Translations under genes and position numbers: made by a program
Notes under the pieces: generated by a model
The model's input: only the letters and a program-made list of their open reading frames with translations
What the model was told of the DNA's origin: nothing
Databases searched by the model: none
Assembly: GCF_011682065.1 (NCBI RefSeq)
Contig: NZ_VUYU01000012.1
Coordinates: 62,001 to 126,000 of the forward strand
From: Massilia rubra
GTDB taxonomy: Bacteria > Pseudomonadota > Gammaproteobacteria > Burkholderiales > Burkholderiaceae_D
Length of the DNA stretch: 64,000 bases
Direction of reading: 5' to 3'
In this document: positions 17,642 through 27,572 of the stretch, in pieces
Layout: every line of letters begins with the position of its first letter
How positions within the stretch are numbered: position 1 is the first letter of the stretch

Positions 17642-19021
17642 TCAGGATGCCGCTGGCGCCGCCACGAGCGAGATGAATTCTTCGAACTTGCCGCTCGCGC
17701 TGCGGGCGATCTCGGCCACCCGCAGGGCGTCGACGCGCATTCCCGGCGGCAGGCGTTGCGCCACCTGCGCCGCCAGGCTCGCTTCCTGGTCGGGCGAGAG
17801 CGCATCGGCGCTGACATAGCGGATCTGCACCTGGTCGGGCGCGGTCTGGACCACCTGGCGCTGGACGATGCCGGTCGCGCCGCTGTCGCGAAAGCCGAAG
17901 GTGGGCCAGTAGCGCCTGGCGTCGGCCGTCACCAGCATGTTGCGGGTGCGCCCCAGTATGCGCGTGAGCACCGGCAGGCCGCGCCCGCAGGGGCAGGGCG
18001 GACCGGCTTCGGCCATGTCGCCCAGCTCGTAGCGGATCAGGGGCATGGCGAAATTGAGCAAACCGCTCACCACCACGCGTCCGCAGGCGCCCGGCGCGCA
18101 GGGATTGCCGTCGTCGTCGAGCACTTCGAGCAGCACGTTTTCGGACTGGACATGATAGTGGCCGCTGTGCGGGCAACGGATCGCCAGGTAGCCGAATTCC
18201 TCGGATGAATAGGTGTCGTTGACCGGCACGCCCCAGGCCTCGTGGCAGGCCTGGCGCACGTGCGCGTCGAGCGGTTCGCCGAAGGTGCGCACTTCGCGCA
18301 GGCTTGGGAGGCGCACGCCTTGCTCAAGCGCGAGCGTGGCCAGTTGCAGGGCCAGCGAGGGGTAGGTCAGCAGGTAGCCCGGCGCGCGTTGCACCAGCCA
18401 TGCCAGCTGGGCCTCGACATCGACGCTGACCGGGCACAGATGGGCTGGGCCGGTGTGGAACATGCGGGTCGCCATGCCCCAGTTGTCGGCCTCGGCGGCC
18501 TCGCCGCGCCGGATGATGCACAGCGTTTGCAGCAGGTCGCGACTGTGCCACGCATGGTCGCGCAGGGTCAGCGCTTCCCAGATCAGCTGGTTCAGGTAGG
18601 TTTTGCGAAAGCGCACCGGCGTGCCGGTCGAGCCGGAACTGCTGCCGTCCGCCAGCGGGCCGTGTTCGGACGGCACGGCGCCGCTCTGAAGCTGGTCGAA
18701 CTGCGCTTGCAGCTCACGCCGGGACAAGCACGGCAGCCGTGCGAAATCGTCCGCGCGCACGGGCGCGCCTTCGCTCCATTGCGCCACTAGGCCGGGTGGC
18801 CAGTGCGCGCGGTACCACGGCACGCTACGCGCGGCGTGGCGCACGATCTGCGCCAGCTGGACCGACTGGCGCGCCGCGATCTCGTGCGGGGCCAGCCATT
18901 GCTCGCTTTCCATCTGGCGCAACAGGGAGCAGACCAGGCCGCCCCGCACATCCGGGACGGCCGGCCACGCGATGCCGGCCAGGTCGCTTTTCAAACGCCA
19001 TGCGGGGGCGTCGGTCGGCAT
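17642..19021 (-). CDS. Adenylate-forming ligase of the PaaK/CapK type
   Basis: 459-residue protein resembling phenylacetate-CoA ligase and capsule CapK proteins. It carries the AMP-binding P-loop SSSGSTGTPVRFRK, the motif NDTYSSEEFG for adenine binding, and LIRYELGDMA with the Asp that binds ribose hydroxyls. A zinc-finger-like CPCGRGLP sequence follows, as in PaaK proteins. It probably activates a carboxylate as acyl-adenylate, with CoA or an amine as acceptor. The ATG at 19021 has GAGGGG before it. It converges with the methyltransferase-like gene with only a two-base gap. The substrate cannot be told. Confidence 0.85.
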   Translation of the reverse strand: MPTDAPAWRLKSDLAGIAWPAVPDVRGGLVCSLLRQMESEQWLAPHEIAARQSVQLAQIVRHAARSVPWYRAHWPPGLVAQWSEGAPVRADDFARLPCLSRRELQAQFDQLQSGAVPSEHGPLADGSSSGSTGTPVRFRKTYLNQLIWEALTLRDHAWHSRDLLQTLCIIRRGEAAEADNWGMATRMFHTGPAHLCPVSVDVEAQLAWLVQRAPGYLLTYPSLALQLATLALEQGVRLPSLREVRTFGEPLDAHVRQACHEAWGVPVNDTYSSEEFGYLAIRCPHSGHYHVQSENVLLEVLDDDGNPCAPGACGRVVVSGLLNFAMPLIRYELGDMAEAGPPCPCGRGLPVLTRILGRTRNMLVTADARRYWPTFGFRDSGATGIVQRQVVQTAPDQVQIRYVSADALSPDQEASLAAQVAQRLPPGMRVDALRVAEIARSASGKFEEFISLVAAPAAS

Positions 19022-19053
19022 CGGTCCCCTCAGGCCAGGCTCGGCGGCGGCGC

Positions 19054-22000
19054 TCAGAACTGCTTGCGCAGCTTGAACGAGACGCTTTGCGCCCGGAACC
19101 CGCGATGGGCTTCGGCGTCGTAGCGCGCCGTCAGTTCGGTGTTGCCGTCGCGCAGCAAGGTCACGCCGGCGCCGGCGCGCGCAAACAGCGGCTTGGCGTC
19201 GACCCCGTTGGTGGTGAAGGCCGGTCCGCCACCGGCGAACGCAGTCACCAGCGCGGTTTGCTCGGCCAGGAAATCATAGCCGAGCCCGAGGTTGCCGGAA
19301 AACGTCAATTGCTTCGATGGCGAATGATTGAACTTGGCGTCGGCGTACAGGATGAACTGCTTGGCGCGCTGGCTGTTCACCAGCAGGTTCAGGGCGCCGG
19401 CCCCGGTTTCGGCGTAGGCCTTGTTCTTGACGGTGGTGTAGTCCAGGCGCACCGATGGGACCAGGTTGGTTTGCTCGCTGAGCCGCACGACGCGCCCGAT
19501 GCCGCTGCCAGCATGCAGGCTCATGCCGCGATAATCGCTGCTGGCGACACGCGTCAGGCCGCCGAAACTGATGAGCCGGCGACCCTCGGTCTTGTTGGTG
19601 CCCGCGTCGAGCTGCCAGCTGATGTCGGTGTCGGCATCGAGGTTGTGGCTGCCGTAGGTCATCAGTTGCAGCAGGTCGATATCGGCCGACTGCGTGCTCG
19701 CGCCGTTGCCGTCCAGATTGGTCCGGGCGTAGGTCAGCGCGACGCCGATCCGGTCGGCGCTGCTGACAACGCCGTCCGCTCCGACGATCAGGCCGCCGCT
19801 GTCGGCCTTGTAGCCGAGCGTGCCATCGCGCTCGCTCTGGCGCGCCCAGGCGCCGAACGGCTTGGCCCACATGGCGCGCTCGCTGCCGTAGCCGTCGCCG
19901 GCCGACAGGCCGCGATTGGCCTCAATGCGCGCTTGCACCACGCGGTCGGTCAGGTTCATGGTGGCGGCCACCGCGGCCGCCATGCCGCCGCCCGCCAGCG
20001 GCAGGGTCTGGCCGACCGCATCCGAGACTTGTTGCGCGGTCGACAGCTTGCCCAGCGCGGTGATGACCTGGCCCATGTCGCCGCCGGCGCTGCTGGCGAT
20101 CAGGCCGTCGAACACGCGCGCCGCGCCGCCGCCGGACGAGTTGCCAGTGGCGACGATGGCCGAGACGGCGGTATTGGCCGGCTGCGGCTGGATTGGCGGC
20201 ACCGGCGTTGGCACCGGGGTCGGAACAGGCGTCGGCACCGGAGTCGGAACCGGGGTCGGAACAGGGACCGGCACCGGCGTCGGCACTGGAACCGGCACTG
20301 GCGTCGGCACAGGCACAGGCGTCGGCACCGGCACAGGCACCGGCGTCGGGACTGGAACCGGGGTCGGCACGGGCACCGGCGTCGGCACAGGCACAGGCAC
20401 AGGCGTCGGCACGGGCACCGGCGTCGGCACAGGAACCGGCGTTGGCACAGGCACAGGTGTCGGGACGGGTGTCGGTTCCGGCGTCGGCACGGGGGTTGGC
20501 GTCGGAACCGGCGTTGGCGTTGGCACCGGCGTCGGGGTCGGCGTCGGGGTTGGTGTCGGCGTTGGGGTTGGCGTCGGCGTTGCCGAGGCGATCACCAGGT
20601 CGATGGACTTGCCGTTTTTGACGCCAGTCAGGTTGAACAGGAAGCTGTTGTCGGTGACAGGAATGGTGGCCGCCGTGGTCAGCGTGTCGCCAGCCTTGAT
20701 GACATCGGCCAGGATGGTACCGTTGGCCAGCACCGGTGCACCGCCGACATCGACATCGATGTTGCTGTTGGCGGACATGTCGACATTGCCGGTGACGTTC
20801 AGTTTGCCGTAGGTGGTGGCGTTGGTCAGGCCGGTGCGGAAGATGCCGCCGACGGGCTGGAGATAGTCGCCGGTCAGCGTCACGGTATGGCCGGCGGCGA
20901 CCGACAGGATCCCGCTGTTGCTCATGCTTGTGGCGCCGATGGTCAGCGCGCTGGTTGAGCGCAGGGTGCTGCCGGCGCTGATATTCATCTGGCTCAAGCC
21001 GGCGAAATTGCCTCCGGCGGTTATCGCCGCGCTGTTGAGCGCACCGGTGCCGATATTGACCACGCTGCCGGCGCCGCCGGTGACGTTGCCGGTCACGCTG
21101 GCGGTCGTGCCCAGGATAGTCAAGGTATTGATGCCGAGCGCGAGCGCGCCAGTCAGGCTGCCCTGGTTGGTGACGGTAAACGCGCTGCCGCTGTTGGTGA
21201 AGTTGAGCGAATTGGTGCCGCTGATGGCGCCGGTGCTGCTGTTCAGGATACCGCCATCGAGCACGCTGGTGCCGGTAATCGCAATGCCGGTGTTGGTTCC
21301 GCTGATCGTGCCATCGTTGGTGATGCCGCCGTGGATCAGTCCATTCGGCACCGTGATGCCGATGTCGGTGGCGGTGATGGTGGCGCCTGCCTGGTTGACG
21401 ATGCCGCCGGCCACGATATTGGCGGCGCTGCCGATCCGGATGCCGCGCGGGGCGTTCAGCGCACCGGCGTTGACGATGCCGGTGGCCACGCTGGCGCCGG
21501 TGCCGTTGATATTGATGGCGTGGTTTGTGCTGGTGATGACGCCGGTCGCGGTATTGCTGATCGACCCCACCGTCGCGCCGTTCGCCAGGGTGATGCCGTT
21601 GCCTTTCGTGGAAATGAGCGAGCTGTTGACGACCTGGCCAGTGACATTCGAATTGGCGCTGACGAATATGCCGGAGCCGTCCAGGCCATTATTGCCGTTC
21701 GATGTGGTGGTGGTGATGGTGCCGGCGTTATTGATGTTGCCGGTGATTGTGGTGCCATTGAAGGCGGCGATGCCGCCTTCGCCCCCGTCCATCAGGCCGC
21801 GGTTGATGATGTCGCCGCTGATCTGGGTCGCGCTCAGGCTGATGCCGCGCTGGCCGTGGGTCTCGGCGCCGGTATCGTTCAGGATGCCGCCGCCGCTGAT
21901 GATGGCGGTGGTCAGCACGATCGGGTGGATGCCGGTGAGCTTGCCGGCGTTGACGATGCCGCTGGTGACCGTCGAATTGGCGACGCCGATCATCTGGGTG

Positions 22001-22866
22001 CCGCCGCTCATGATGCCGGTCGCGGTATTCTCGATCATGCCGACGGTGGAGCCGCTTTGCACCGACAGGGCGTTCGAGTTGATGCCGCCGATCGTGCCGC
22101 TATTGCTGATTTTGCCGCTCACGGTGCTTCCCGCCAGCGCCAGCGCCGGGTTGCCGCCCTGGGTGTCGATGGTGCCGCTGTTGAGGATGTCGCCGGTGAG
22201 CGTGACGGTCGCCAGGGCGATGCCGCGCGCGTTTTGCCCTGGCGTCTTGCCGATATGCCCTTGGTTGACGATGCTGGCGCCGAGCTGGGAATTGCTGATG
22301 TCGAGCGCGGCAAAGCCGCCGGCAGCGTTGATGTTGCCGCCGGCCGCATTCGTGATGCCGCCCTGTAGCGAACTGTTGACGATATGGATCGCGGTGCCGT
22401 TGACGGCGCTGATCACGCCGGCCGGGCCGTTGCTGATGGCGCCGGTAACAGTGGCGCCGCTCAGGCGGATGCCTTCCTCGGTGATGCCGCCCCACGGTCC
22501 GGTGGACGCGATGGTGCCGGTATTGGTGATCCCGCCGGTGAGGGTGCCTTCAATGTTAAGAGCGACCGCGACCGGGTTGATGGTGCCGGCATTGGTGATC
22601 GAGCCGGCGCTGACGCCGGTAGCGAGCTGGACGCCATTGTTGGGCGTGTTTGCCAGGGGGACGGTAATCACCCCGGTGGCGGTCACGGCGAGGCTCTCGC
22701 CGGTGCCGATGGTGCAGGTGTTATCGACGGTTATGTTGTCCACCGTGATGATGCCCCCGCTGGCGGCCGGGCAAGGATTGCTGACCGCCGCCGCGTTGGC
22801 CATCACCAGGCAGGCGCCCGCCACCAGCACCGCCATTTGTTTTTTCTGAAAGGTGTAATTCGGCAT
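19054..22866 (-). CDS. Autotransporter (type V secreted) with Pro-Thr/Val repeat linker
   Basis: 1270-residue outer-membrane autotransporter. A signal peptide with KKQ and a hydrophobic core ends about residue 27. The passenger (about 30-760) consists of many short imperfect repeats of the ITNAGTI/ISNSGTI type, typical of a right-handed beta-helix adhesin. A low-complexity linker of Pro-Thr and Pro-Val pairs fills about 762-890. The C-terminal 275 residues (from [12 protein letters not shown]) form the beta-barrel translocator and end in FKLRKQF with terminal Phe. The ATG at 22866 is followed by [10 protein letters not shown]; a frame opening at 22914 lacks a site. Likely surface adhesin or autoaggregation factor. 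Long open frames on the opposite strand are composition shadows. Confidence 0.9.
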   Translation of the reverse strand: MPNYTFQKKQMAVLVAGACLVMANAAAVSNPCPAASGGIITVDNITVDNTCTIGTGESLAVTATGVITVPLANTPNNGVQLATGVSAGSITNAGTINPVAVALNIEGTLTGGITNTGTIASTGPWGGITEEGIRLSGATVTGAISNGPAGVISAVNGTAIHIVNSSLQGGITNAAGGNINAAGGFAALDISNSQLGASIVNQGHIGKTPGQNARGIALATVTLTGDILNSGTIDTQGGNPALALAGSTVSGKISNSGTIGGINSNALSVQSGSTVGMIENTATGIMSGGTQMIGVANSTVTSGIVNAGKLTGIHPIVLTTAIISGGGILNDTGAETHGQRGISLSATQISGDIINRGLMDGGEGGIAAFNGTTITGNINNAGTITTTTSNGNNGLDGSGIFVSANSNVTGQVVNSSLISTKGNGITLANGATVGSISNTATGVITSTNHAININGTGASVATGIVNAGALNAPRGIRIGSAANIVAGGIVNQAGATITATDIGITVPNGLIHGGITNDGTISGTNTGIAITGTSVLDGGILNSSTGAISGTNSLNFTNSGSAFTVTNQGSLTGALALGINTLTILGTTASVTGNVTGGAGSVVNIGTGALNSAAITAGGNFAGLSQMNISAGSTLRSTSALTIGATSMSNSGILSVAAGHTVTLTGDYLQPVGGIFRTGLTNATTYGKLNVTGNVDMSANSNIDVDVGGAPVLANGTILADVIKAGDTLTTAATIPVTDNSFLFNLTGVKNGKSIDLVIASATPTPTPTPTPTPTPTPTPVPTPTPVPTPTPVPTPEPTPVPTPVPVPTPVPVPTPVPVPTPVPVPVPTPVPVPTPVPVPTPVPVPVPTPVPVPTPVPVPVPTPVPVPVPTPVPTPVPTPVPTPVPTPVPPIQPQPANTAVSAIVATGNSSGGGAARVFDGLIASSAGGDMGQVITALGKLSTAQQVSDAVGQTLPLAGGGMAAAVAATMNLTDRVVQARIEANRGLSAGDGYGSERAMWAKPFGAWARQSERDGTLGYKADSGGLIVGADGVVSSADRIGVALTYARTNLDGNGASTQSADIDLLQLMTYGSHNLDADTDISWQLDAGTNKTEGRRLISFGGLTRVASSDYRGMSLHAGSGIGRVVRLSEQTNLVPSVRLDYTTVKNKAYAETGAGALNLLVNSQRAKQFILYADAKFNHSPSKQLTFSGNLGLGYDFLAEQTALVTAFAGGGPAFTTNGVDAKPLFARAGAGVTLLRDGNTELTARYDAEAHRGFRAQSVSFKLRKQF
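20198..20583. repeat. Low-complexity tandem repeat coding the Pro-Thr/Val linker
   Basis: About 385 bp of near-tandem 6- and 12-base units related to gtcggcaccggc on the plus strand, coding alternating PTP and PVP residues within the autotransporter. Such a tract is prone to length change by slippage and would lengthen or shorten the stalk. It is not a CRISPR array: units abut without spacers. Confidence 0.9.
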
Positions 22867-23097
22867 GAGATCGCTTTCCGGACAGGTCCGCACCATTTGC
22901 GGGGGCAGCTGCAACGGTCGCGCATGCCCGATGAATCAAGGCTTTGCTTGATCTATCTCAAGCCGCGATGATCCCTATGTGCTTCGAATATAGCGAAACG
23001 TAAATTTTGTGTAAATGCGTTTCGCTCGCAAGCGGTAGGGAATCGGGTCGGCGAACAACACTTTGCTGGGCGCCGGGGCAAGGCTGCGCGTGCGCGC

Positions 23098-24489
23098 TCA
23101 GATCCAGTACTCGGTCAGGCGCGCCGCCCACTCCTTGACCCGGTCGCTCCACGGCCGGTCGCGCCACTGTTCCAGGGTGATTTCCTTCGAATCGCGCATA
23201 TCTTCGGCGAATGCGCTTTCCATATCGGTGCCGAAGCCGGCGTCGAGCACGACCACGTTCAATTCGTAATTGTGCAGGAAACTGCGGCGGTCGATATTGG
23301 CCGAGCCGACCGTCGACCAGGTGCCATCGATCACCGCCGTCTTGGCATGCAGGATCGCCACTTGCAACTGGTGAATCTTGACCCCGTTGCGCAGCAGTTC
23401 ATCGTAAAACCCGCGTCCCGCATGAAACACCAGACCGTGATCGGTCACGCCCGGCAGCACCAGGCGCACGTCCACGCCGCGCCTGGCGGCCGCGCTCAGG
23501 GCGTCGACAAACTGGCGGTCCGGCACAAAATACGCCGAGGTGATGTGCACCGATTTTTTCGCTTCCTGGATCGCCAGCATGAACGACTTGTAAATCTCCG
23601 ACTCGCGCTCGGGATCGGTGGCCAGCACGCGCACGATCTTGTCGCCGACCGGCGCCAGCGGCGGGAAGTACTCGCGCTCGGGCAACTCGCCGGCATCCTG
23701 GTTGACCCAGGCGTCGATGAAGTGATATTGCAGCGAGGCCACCGCCGGCCCCTCGATCTTGATGTGGGTGTCGCGCCAGCCGACTTTCTTGCTGTCGGTC
23801 GCGTCCGGCTTGCGCTTGGAACGGAAGAAGGAACTGTTGGCATACGTGCTGCTGATGTTGATGCCGCCCGTGAACGCCACCTTGCCATCGACCACCATCA
23901 GCTTGCGGTGGTCGCGGTTGTTCAATTCCCACTTGCCGACCCGCGCCGCCGGATTGACGGGGTTAAAGGCGACCATGGCAATGCCGGCCTGCTTCATGCG
24001 TTCGAAAAATTCCTTGGGCGTGGCCAGGGTGCCGACGCTGTCGTATAACACGTTGACGGTGACGCCCTGTTTCTGCTTCTCGATCAGGACATCGGCGAAC
24101 TGCAGGCCGATCTCATCCTGGTCGAAAATATACGTTTCCAGGTTGATCGAGGCCTTGGCGTTGGCGGCGGCGCTCATCATTTCCTTCATGGTGGCCGGGC
24201 CGTCGAACAGCAGGGTGACCTTGTTGCCTGCCACCAAGGGCACGCCGGTGGCGGCTTCTTCCAGCAGCGCCAGCGCCTTCATGTCGGGCGTGGCCTTGGC
24301 CCAGCGTCGCGCCAGCAGGTCGGCGGCTTTTTTCTTGTCCATCCGGCCTTTGCCGGTGGCGACCGTCGGGTGCTTCTGCGCCACCGGGGTCTCGCCCACC
24401 CCCTCCATCGAGGGCAGGGAGGCGCAGGAGGCCAGGCCGACCGCCAGGGCCAGCACGGCCAGCCAGGCGGCGACACGTGTTTTCGTCAT
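23098..24489 (-). CDS. Phospholipase D/cardiolipin-synthase-like lipoprotein
   Basis: 463-residue member of the PLD superfamily with two HKD motifs: HRKLMVVDGKVAFTGGIN near residue 195 and HAKTAVIDGTWSTVGSANID near residue 380, both with His, Lys and Asp in place. The N-terminus is a lipoprotein signal with lipobox LASC, so the enzyme is probably anchored in the periplasm. It resembles cardiolipin synthases that transfer phosphatidyl groups between phospholipids; phospholipase activity is the alternative. Its ATG overlaps the stop of the upstream Gcr-like gene by four bases, so the two are coupled. Confidence 0.9.
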   Translation of the reverse strand: MTKTRVAAWLAVLALAVGLASCASLPSMEGVGETPVAQKHPTVATGKGRMDKKKAADLLARRWAKATPDMKALALLEEAATGVPLVAGNKVTLLFDGPATMKEMMSAAANAKASINLETYIFDQDEIGLQFADVLIEKQKQGVTVNVLYDSVGTLATPKEFFERMKQAGIAMVAFNPVNPAARVGKWELNNRDHRKLMVVDGKVAFTGGINISSTYANSSFFRSKRKPDATDSKKVGWRDTHIKIEGPAVASLQYHFIDAWVNQDAGELPEREYFPPLAPVGDKIVRVLATDPERESEIYKSFMLAIQEAKKSVHITSAYFVPDRQFVDALSAAARRGVDVRLVLPGVTDHGLVFHAGRGFYDELLRNGVKIHQLQVAILHAKTAVIDGTWSTVGSANIDRRSFLHNYELNVVVLDAGFGTDMESAFAEDMRDSKEITLEQWRDRPWSDRVKEWAARLTEYWI

Positions 24490-26582
24490 TTTGATCCCCT
24501 AAGTGGTACGGCGTCGGGCGACTCGGATGGCAGGTCCTTGGGTCCGATGAAAAAATCGATGGGGGCGGCCAGGAAACGCCGTCCAAGTGCTTTCAACAGC
24601 AAAATACCGTGTTCGAAGTGAATCTTGCGCGCACGAAGCGCAACCAACAGTGCTAAACCGAAACTTACCACGAGATTGACCGTACCGATCGATAAAAAGC
24701 CGCCAATCGAGGTCAGCGCGACTTCCCAGCTCATGTTGTGGTCGAGCGCGACCAGCGCGGTGGCGAAGTTGGCTGACGAGAAGGTGACGTGGCGGATGTC
24801 GAGCGGCAGGCCGAACAGGAAGCCGAGGGTGCCGATGGTGCCCAGCAGCACGCCGAAGTACATATTGCCCATCAGGCTGCCCAGGTTGTTCTCGATGTAC
24901 TGCGACAGGCGCAGCAGCCGTTCCGGCCCCAGCAGGCGGCCCAGGCCGCGCAACTGGTAGACCCGCTGCGCCATGCGCGTGTAGAGCGCCTTGTTGTCGA
25001 AGTAACCTGAAATGAGGCCGGCCACGAACAGGCACACGCCGGCAATGGCGGCGTAGAACAGGGCCAGGCTGTGGATCGGGTCGATGTCATGCAGCAGGTG
25101 CATGGCTTTCTCGGGCGTGACCAGGTGATGTCCGGTGGCGTAGTGGTAGCCGGTGGCGATCAGGTAGGCGGTCGGGATCGCCGTGGCCAGGTTGCCCAGG
25201 ACGGCGACGCATTGGGTGCGGAACACCTTGTTGATGAGCTCCGCCATGCTGTCGAGGTCGATATTCCTGCCATCCTTGCTCGACAGCCCGGCGGCGATGC
25301 GCGAGGCGGTCATGGCCGGCTGCTTGGTGGCCACGGTGAAGTGCAGCACGTGGATCAGCATGAAGCCGAGCGAATAGTTCAGGCTGAACAAAAAGGCTTC
25401 GACCAGCGGCGCGGCGCGCAGGGTGCCGAGCAGGATCTTGAACAGCGCCATGAAGCCGACGATGAAGCCGGCTCCGGCCGAGGAGTTGAACATGCTGCGC
25501 AGCTGGACCCGGGTGTCGGCAATGTAGTGTTCGCCGGTGCGGCTGGCGTTTTCCGTCACATTGCGCGCCAGCAGGTCGATATTGTCGGCGAACAGGTCGC
25601 GCACCGTGTATTTGTTGTTGTGCGCTTCGACCAGTTCCTGTGCCAGGGCAATGCCGCCGGCGCGGCGCAGGCTGGTGGGCGGGGCGTACTCGGGGGTGGC
25701 GTCGTTGGCCAGGGTGGCCAGGTCGACCCCGGGAGCGGCCGGCAAGTGACCGCTCACATCGACCAGGAACAGCAGTTTGCGCAGGCGGTCGATGCTCTGG
25801 GTCAGCGCGACCAGCAGATAGGTCAGGGCCACGCTGGTGCCGTGGCTGAGCGCGTTCTTGCGGATCTTGGCGACCACGCTGTCGCACTGGTCGAGCATGA
25901 CCAGCAGGTGGCGCGCATCATCGACCTCGGCCACTTCGCCGGCCATCAGGCGCGCATAACCGTCGAGGTAATTGTTGACCTCGATGTTTTGCATGAGGAA
26001 GGGCGAATCGAAGTTTTCGATGTCGGCGTGACTGCTGATCAGGCGCGGCTCGAAGCCGAGCGCGCAGACGCGGCAAGAGATCGTGCGGATCGCTTCGAGC
26101 ATGCCGAGCACGGTGGTGCGGGCCGCGTTGGCCGGGCCTGTCAGAGGCGCGGGCGGGGCGTTCGAGACCACGTCGAACAGTTCCAGCCAGTCGGCGGCGG
26201 GCACGCTGCCGATCCAGCGGTAATCGGTCTGGACGTACAGCACCTGGTCGATGGCGTCGCTCAGGTAGACATCGCCGAGCGCGGGCGGCAGGAAGCGGTA
26301 GGAAATGCGGCGTTTCAATTCGGTGAAGAAACCGTCGTTCGACAACACGCCGATGTCGGTGTACAGGCTGGCGTGGCGGCGGCTGTCGAGCAGGCGCGTG
26401 AGGTAGCTGCGCAGGGCGGACGCTTGCTTTGGATTGCCTTTGAGCAGCTGGCACAGGGTGCGCACGCGCTCGGTGCTGGTGGCGATCTCGGCGCGGCGGC
26501 GCGGGCGCAGTTTTTCCACCAGGTCGACCAGCACGTCAATGCGGTCGCTATGGGGATCGATTCGTTCTAAAGTGGGAAGCAT
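24486..26582 (-). CDS. Multi-pass membrane protein of the 'site-specific recombinase' (Gcr) family
   Basis: 698-residue protein matching the COG4389/Gcr family by long stretches such as LNYSLGFMLIHVLHFTVATKQPAMTA and FNSSAGAGFIVGFMALFKILLG. The family name is historical: no tyrosine- or serine-recombinase catalytic motif is visible and the second half holds about six TM helices, so a recombinase role is doubtful. The first 330 residues are soluble and helical. The ATG at 26582 is preferred to a TTG at 26600; neither has a strong ribosome site. It is coupled to the downstream phospholipase-D lipoprotein gene, hinting at a role in envelope lipids. A perfect 14-bp palindrome lies 63 bp upstream. 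Confidence 0.8.
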   Translation of the reverse strand: MLPTLERIDPHSDRIDVLVDLVEKLRPRRRAEIATSTERVRTLCQLLKGNPKQASALRSYLTRLLDSRRHASLYTDIGVLSNDGFFTELKRRISYRFLPPALGDVYLSDAIDQVLYVQTDYRWIGSVPAADWLELFDVVSNAPPAPLTGPANAARTTVLGMLEAIRTISCRVCALGFEPRLISSHADIENFDSPFLMQNIEVNNYLDGYARLMAGEVAEVDDARHLLVMLDQCDSVVAKIRKNALSHGTSVALTYLLVALTQSIDRLRKLLFLVDVSGHLPAAPGVDLATLANDATPEYAPPTSLRRAGGIALAQELVEAHNNKYTVRDLFADNIDLLARNVTENASRTGEHYIADTRVQLRSMFNSSAGAGFIVGFMALFKILLGTLRAAPLVEAFLFSLNYSLGFMLIHVLHFTVATKQPAMTASRIAAGLSSKDGRNIDLDSMAELINKVFRTQCVAVLGNLATAIPTAYLIATGYHYATGHHLVTPEKAMHLLHDIDPIHSLALFYAAIAGVCLFVAGLISGYFDNKALYTRMAQRVYQLRGLGRLLGPERLLRLSQYIENNLGSLMGNMYFGVLLGTIGTLGFLFGLPLDIRHVTFSSANFATALVALDHNMSWEVALTSIGGFLSIGTVNLVVSFGLALLVALRARKIHFEHGILLLKALGRRFLAAPIDFFIGPKDLPSESPDAVPLRGSK

Positions 26583-26644
26583 GAAATATAGCCGGAGCAA
26601 CAGATACTAAAGACGTAGTGTACGTGGTGTTGCTCTGAAACTTT

Positions 26645-26658
26645 GTACGCTAGCGTAC
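26645..26658. promoter_or_regulatory. Perfect palindrome GTACGCTAGCGTAC, putative operator
   Basis: Exact 14-bp palindrome, the best match to the GTNCG-N4-CGNAC family in this window, 63 bp before the Gcr-like gene start (minus strand). It sits in a 92-bp gap, downstream of the end of the 26675-27385 gene on the same strand, so it can only serve the Gcr/phospholipase-D operon. Confidence 0.55.
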
Positions 26659-26674
26659 AGACCGGCCCGGGCGG

Positions 26675-27385
26675 CTATCTGGGGCACAGTTCGTATTTCT
26701 TTTTACCATTTGGATCGTTGATGGATGGATAGGTAACGCAATACGTTCCCAATCCCGTCTTGATCTTGTATTTGCGCGCCCCATTGTCGCTGTTGCCGGT
26801 TGTAATTTCCTCGATCTCGGCTTTCTCGAACAAGGTGGGGTTGCGCCGGGCCGACTGGATGCCGGCGATCAGGCGCTGTTGCGGCGAATCGTCGGGCACG
26901 ACGAACTTGTTGAGCGATGCCTTGCGCAAGTCCTTGTCGATCTTGCCCAGGTCGGCAAACGCGCGCTTGCGGATGGCGTCGGCGGAATGCGACGGTGCGG
27001 GCGCGGCCGGCTCGGCGAAGGGATCGGGCGGCACCACGGTCATGGCAGGCGTCTCGCTGGCGGGCGCGGCCGGGACGCTGACGGCAGTGGCGGGCGGCGC
27101 CGGTGCCGTCAGCGGCGGATCGCGGCGCGGACGCGTGGCGCGCACCGGTGCGCTACTGGCGCCGGCGGGCGGCGCGGGGCGGGTTGGCGGCGCCCGCTCG
27201 GCCGCCCTGGGGGCGATGGTGTCGATCCACTGGATGCGCGGGCCACTGTCCTCGTCATGCCCCGGGGCTTTCTCGCGCGCATGGCGCCACGCCAGCAACA
27301 GGGCCGCGTGCAGGGCGATCACGACGCCGATGGTGAACCAGTGGCCTGGCTGTCGGGAGGGAGTCATATCAGTTGCGAGGTGCAT
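26675..27385 (-). CDS. Membrane-anchored Pro/Ala-rich protein, TonB-like layout
   Basis: 236 residues with one N-terminal TM helix (about 16-34), a proline/alanine-rich periplasmic spacer (about 60-130) and a C-terminal domain of about 100 residues with a TGLGTYCVTYPSI segment and two cysteines. The layout resembles TonB/TolA-like envelope proteins, but the C-terminal domain is not recognised. Start is either the ATG at 27385 or the one at 27367; neither has a clear ribosome site. It lies upstream of the Gcr operon on the same strand with the palindrome between. Confidence 0.7.
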   Translation of the reverse strand: MHLATDMTPSRQPGHWFTIGVVIALHAALLLAWRHAREKAPGHDEDSGPRIQWIDTIAPRAAERAPPTRPAPPAGASSAPVRATRPRRDPPLTAPAPPATAVSVPAAPASETPAMTVVPPDPFAEPAAPAPSHSADAIRKRAFADLGKIDKDLRKASLNKFVVPDDSPQQRLIAGIQSARRNPTLFEKAEIEEITTGNSDNGARKYKIKTGLGTYCVTYPSINDPNGKKKYELCPR

Positions 27386-27572
27386 CAGCCGGGAGGTCCA
27401 AGGACGTGTGTTAAGTTAAATATATGATTGCAGCATTTTCAATGCTAACAGGTACGGAGCGATTATTGCTGAGCTGCATTGGAGCTCGCCCTCTAACCGG
27501 GCCGTGGGCGTGGCCAAACCTGGCCGGCGAGTTCGGTTAAACTGCCTGTATAACAATGAATAGGGAGCAATT

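Noticed and set aside
20198-20583. Regular repeats resembling a CRISPR array or a GTGTGVGTG protein on the plus strand
   Set aside because: Units abut without spacers and the tract is explained by the Pro-Thr/Val linker of the minus-strand autotransporter.
20918-22849. Long plus-strand open frame opposite the autotransporter
   Set aside because: Low-complexity shadow of the repeat-rich minus-strand gene; no ribosome site and no domain.
24486-26582. True site-specific recombinase
   Set aside because: No recombinase catalytic residues and several TM helices; the family name is historical.
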